From JAAFIP01 sp043721235 (GTDB lineage Bacteria > Pseudomonadota > Gammaproteobacteria > Burkholderiales > Burkholderiaceae_C), in contig JAYSRE010000209.1 in NCBI GenBank assembly GCA_043721235.1, positions 1 through 21,528 of the forward strand: 21,528 nucleotides of DNA. The letters are read 5' to 3'. The notes under the pieces were generated by a model. That model was given only the letters and a program-made list of their open reading frames with translations. It was not told the origin of the DNA and made no database searches. The stretch's first letter is position 1. Each line of letters opens with the position of its first letter. Positions 21,188 to 21,528 of the stretch are shown here, piece after piece. The position numbers were made by a program, and so were the translations under genes.

Positions 21188-21453
21188 AGGCTAAGTGTAG
21201 AGCGGTGGTGCCAAAAAATGGCGCGAATATTCAATAACCTTTGATCTGAAAAGCGGCCTGTAATCCCCGACTCCAGATGCGCCTGAAAACAAGCAAAAAT
21301 CCAAGAAAATTAGCCCAAAACCTAAGCTCAGGGCCACTTTACCCCTCGCTAAAGCACAGTTTTTACAAAGAACCCCAAGTTATCGGGGACAATGGCAAAC
21401 TAGCCGGGGGCACCAGCCCTTGGAATGCAAAGTTTTTTGGAAATTTCACAGCT

Positions 21454-21528
21454 ATGGCGCAATACGTATTTACGATGAACCGGGTAGGCAAAATTGTGCC
21501 GCCCAAACGGCATATTTTGAAAGACGTG
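21454..21528 (+). CDS. ettA: EttA, ABC-F translational throttle protein (first 25 codons only)
   Basis: Only the N-terminus is in the window: MAQYVFTMNRVGKIVPPKRH followed by ILKDV. This matches the highly conserved start of EttA (E. coli begins MAQFVYTMHRVGKVVPPKRH), the ABC-F protein that binds the ribosomal E site and gates the first peptide bonds according to ATP/ADP ratio. The match over 25 residues is close enough to name the gene. GGAA lies about 12 bp upstream of the ATG. The 266-bp gap before it holds a CCCC/GGGG dyad around 21373-21389, but no convincing promoter that I can defend. Confidence 0.9.
   Translation, partial: MAQYVFTMNRVGKIVPPKRHILKDV

Noticed and set aside
21188..21453. 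Promoter search before ettA
   Set aside because: TTTACA and GACAAT-like hexamers exist but their spacing (20 bp) is wrong; no site defended.

Overview
The window looks like a chromosomal segment of a betaproteobacterium of the order Burkholderiales, most likely family Comamonadaceae (Rhodoferax/Limnohabitans/Polaromonas type). The protein sequences (ArgH, PdxH, an LldD-type enzyme, diheme cytochrome c4, EttA) and the argH | algZ-algR arrangement point that way. This placement comes from family knowledge, not from a database search. Coding density is high, no gene-free stretch exceeds 300 bases, and I found no rRNA, tRNA, CRISPR array, insertion sequence or phage gene.

Left part (1-5.0 kb): the 3'-truncated start of a VapB-type antitoxin with a palindromic operator on the minus strand. 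Next comes a minus-strand run of a MoxR-type AAA+ ATPase, a tiny glycine-rich membrane protein and a GNAT acetyltransferase. It is transcribed away from a diheme cytochrome c. An orphan ParA-like ATPase, a MaoC-like hotdog hydratase and a small hypothetical gene follow.

Middle (5.2-9.5 kb): a minus-strand aromatic-type catabolic module made of a VOC (glyoxalase/extradiol dioxygenase fold) protein, a large FAD monooxygenase and a DUF2783 peptide whose start lies 2 nt after the FAD gene's stop. Beside it is a broken gene for a multi-TM protein with a degenerate GGDEF domain. It carries one amber codon and one frameshift at a T6 run. Read through, it would give about 399 residues.

Right part (9.5-21.5 kb): an FMN-dependent lactate/2-hydroxyacid dehydrogenase, a small anchored hypothetical protein and the ribosome-rescue factor ArfB. 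Then a tight plus-strand run: a 49-aa Lys-rich peptide, a Stealth-type sugar-phosphate transferase with a TTG start, a metallophosphoesterase, and a membrane protein with a TPR-like tail. The last of these converges on, and overlaps by 12 bp, a rhomboid protease that also has a TPR-like tail. argH is divergent from an AlgZ/AlgR-like LytTR two-component system, with a strong nested hairpin between them. pdxH and the first 25 codons of ettA close the window.

The main structure not explained by genes is a family of four short (about 55-61 bp) intergenic repeats. They share a CGCCCAAGGAAATGCT-type core followed by a TAGCTA / AATAG dyad and lie near 3.03, 4.60, 7.43 and 20.44 kb. Nothing here is a clearly new defence or biosynthetic system. 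The best leads are the DUF2783/FAD/VOC module, the rhomboid/TPR pair, the Stealth-phosphoesterase pair and the repeat family.
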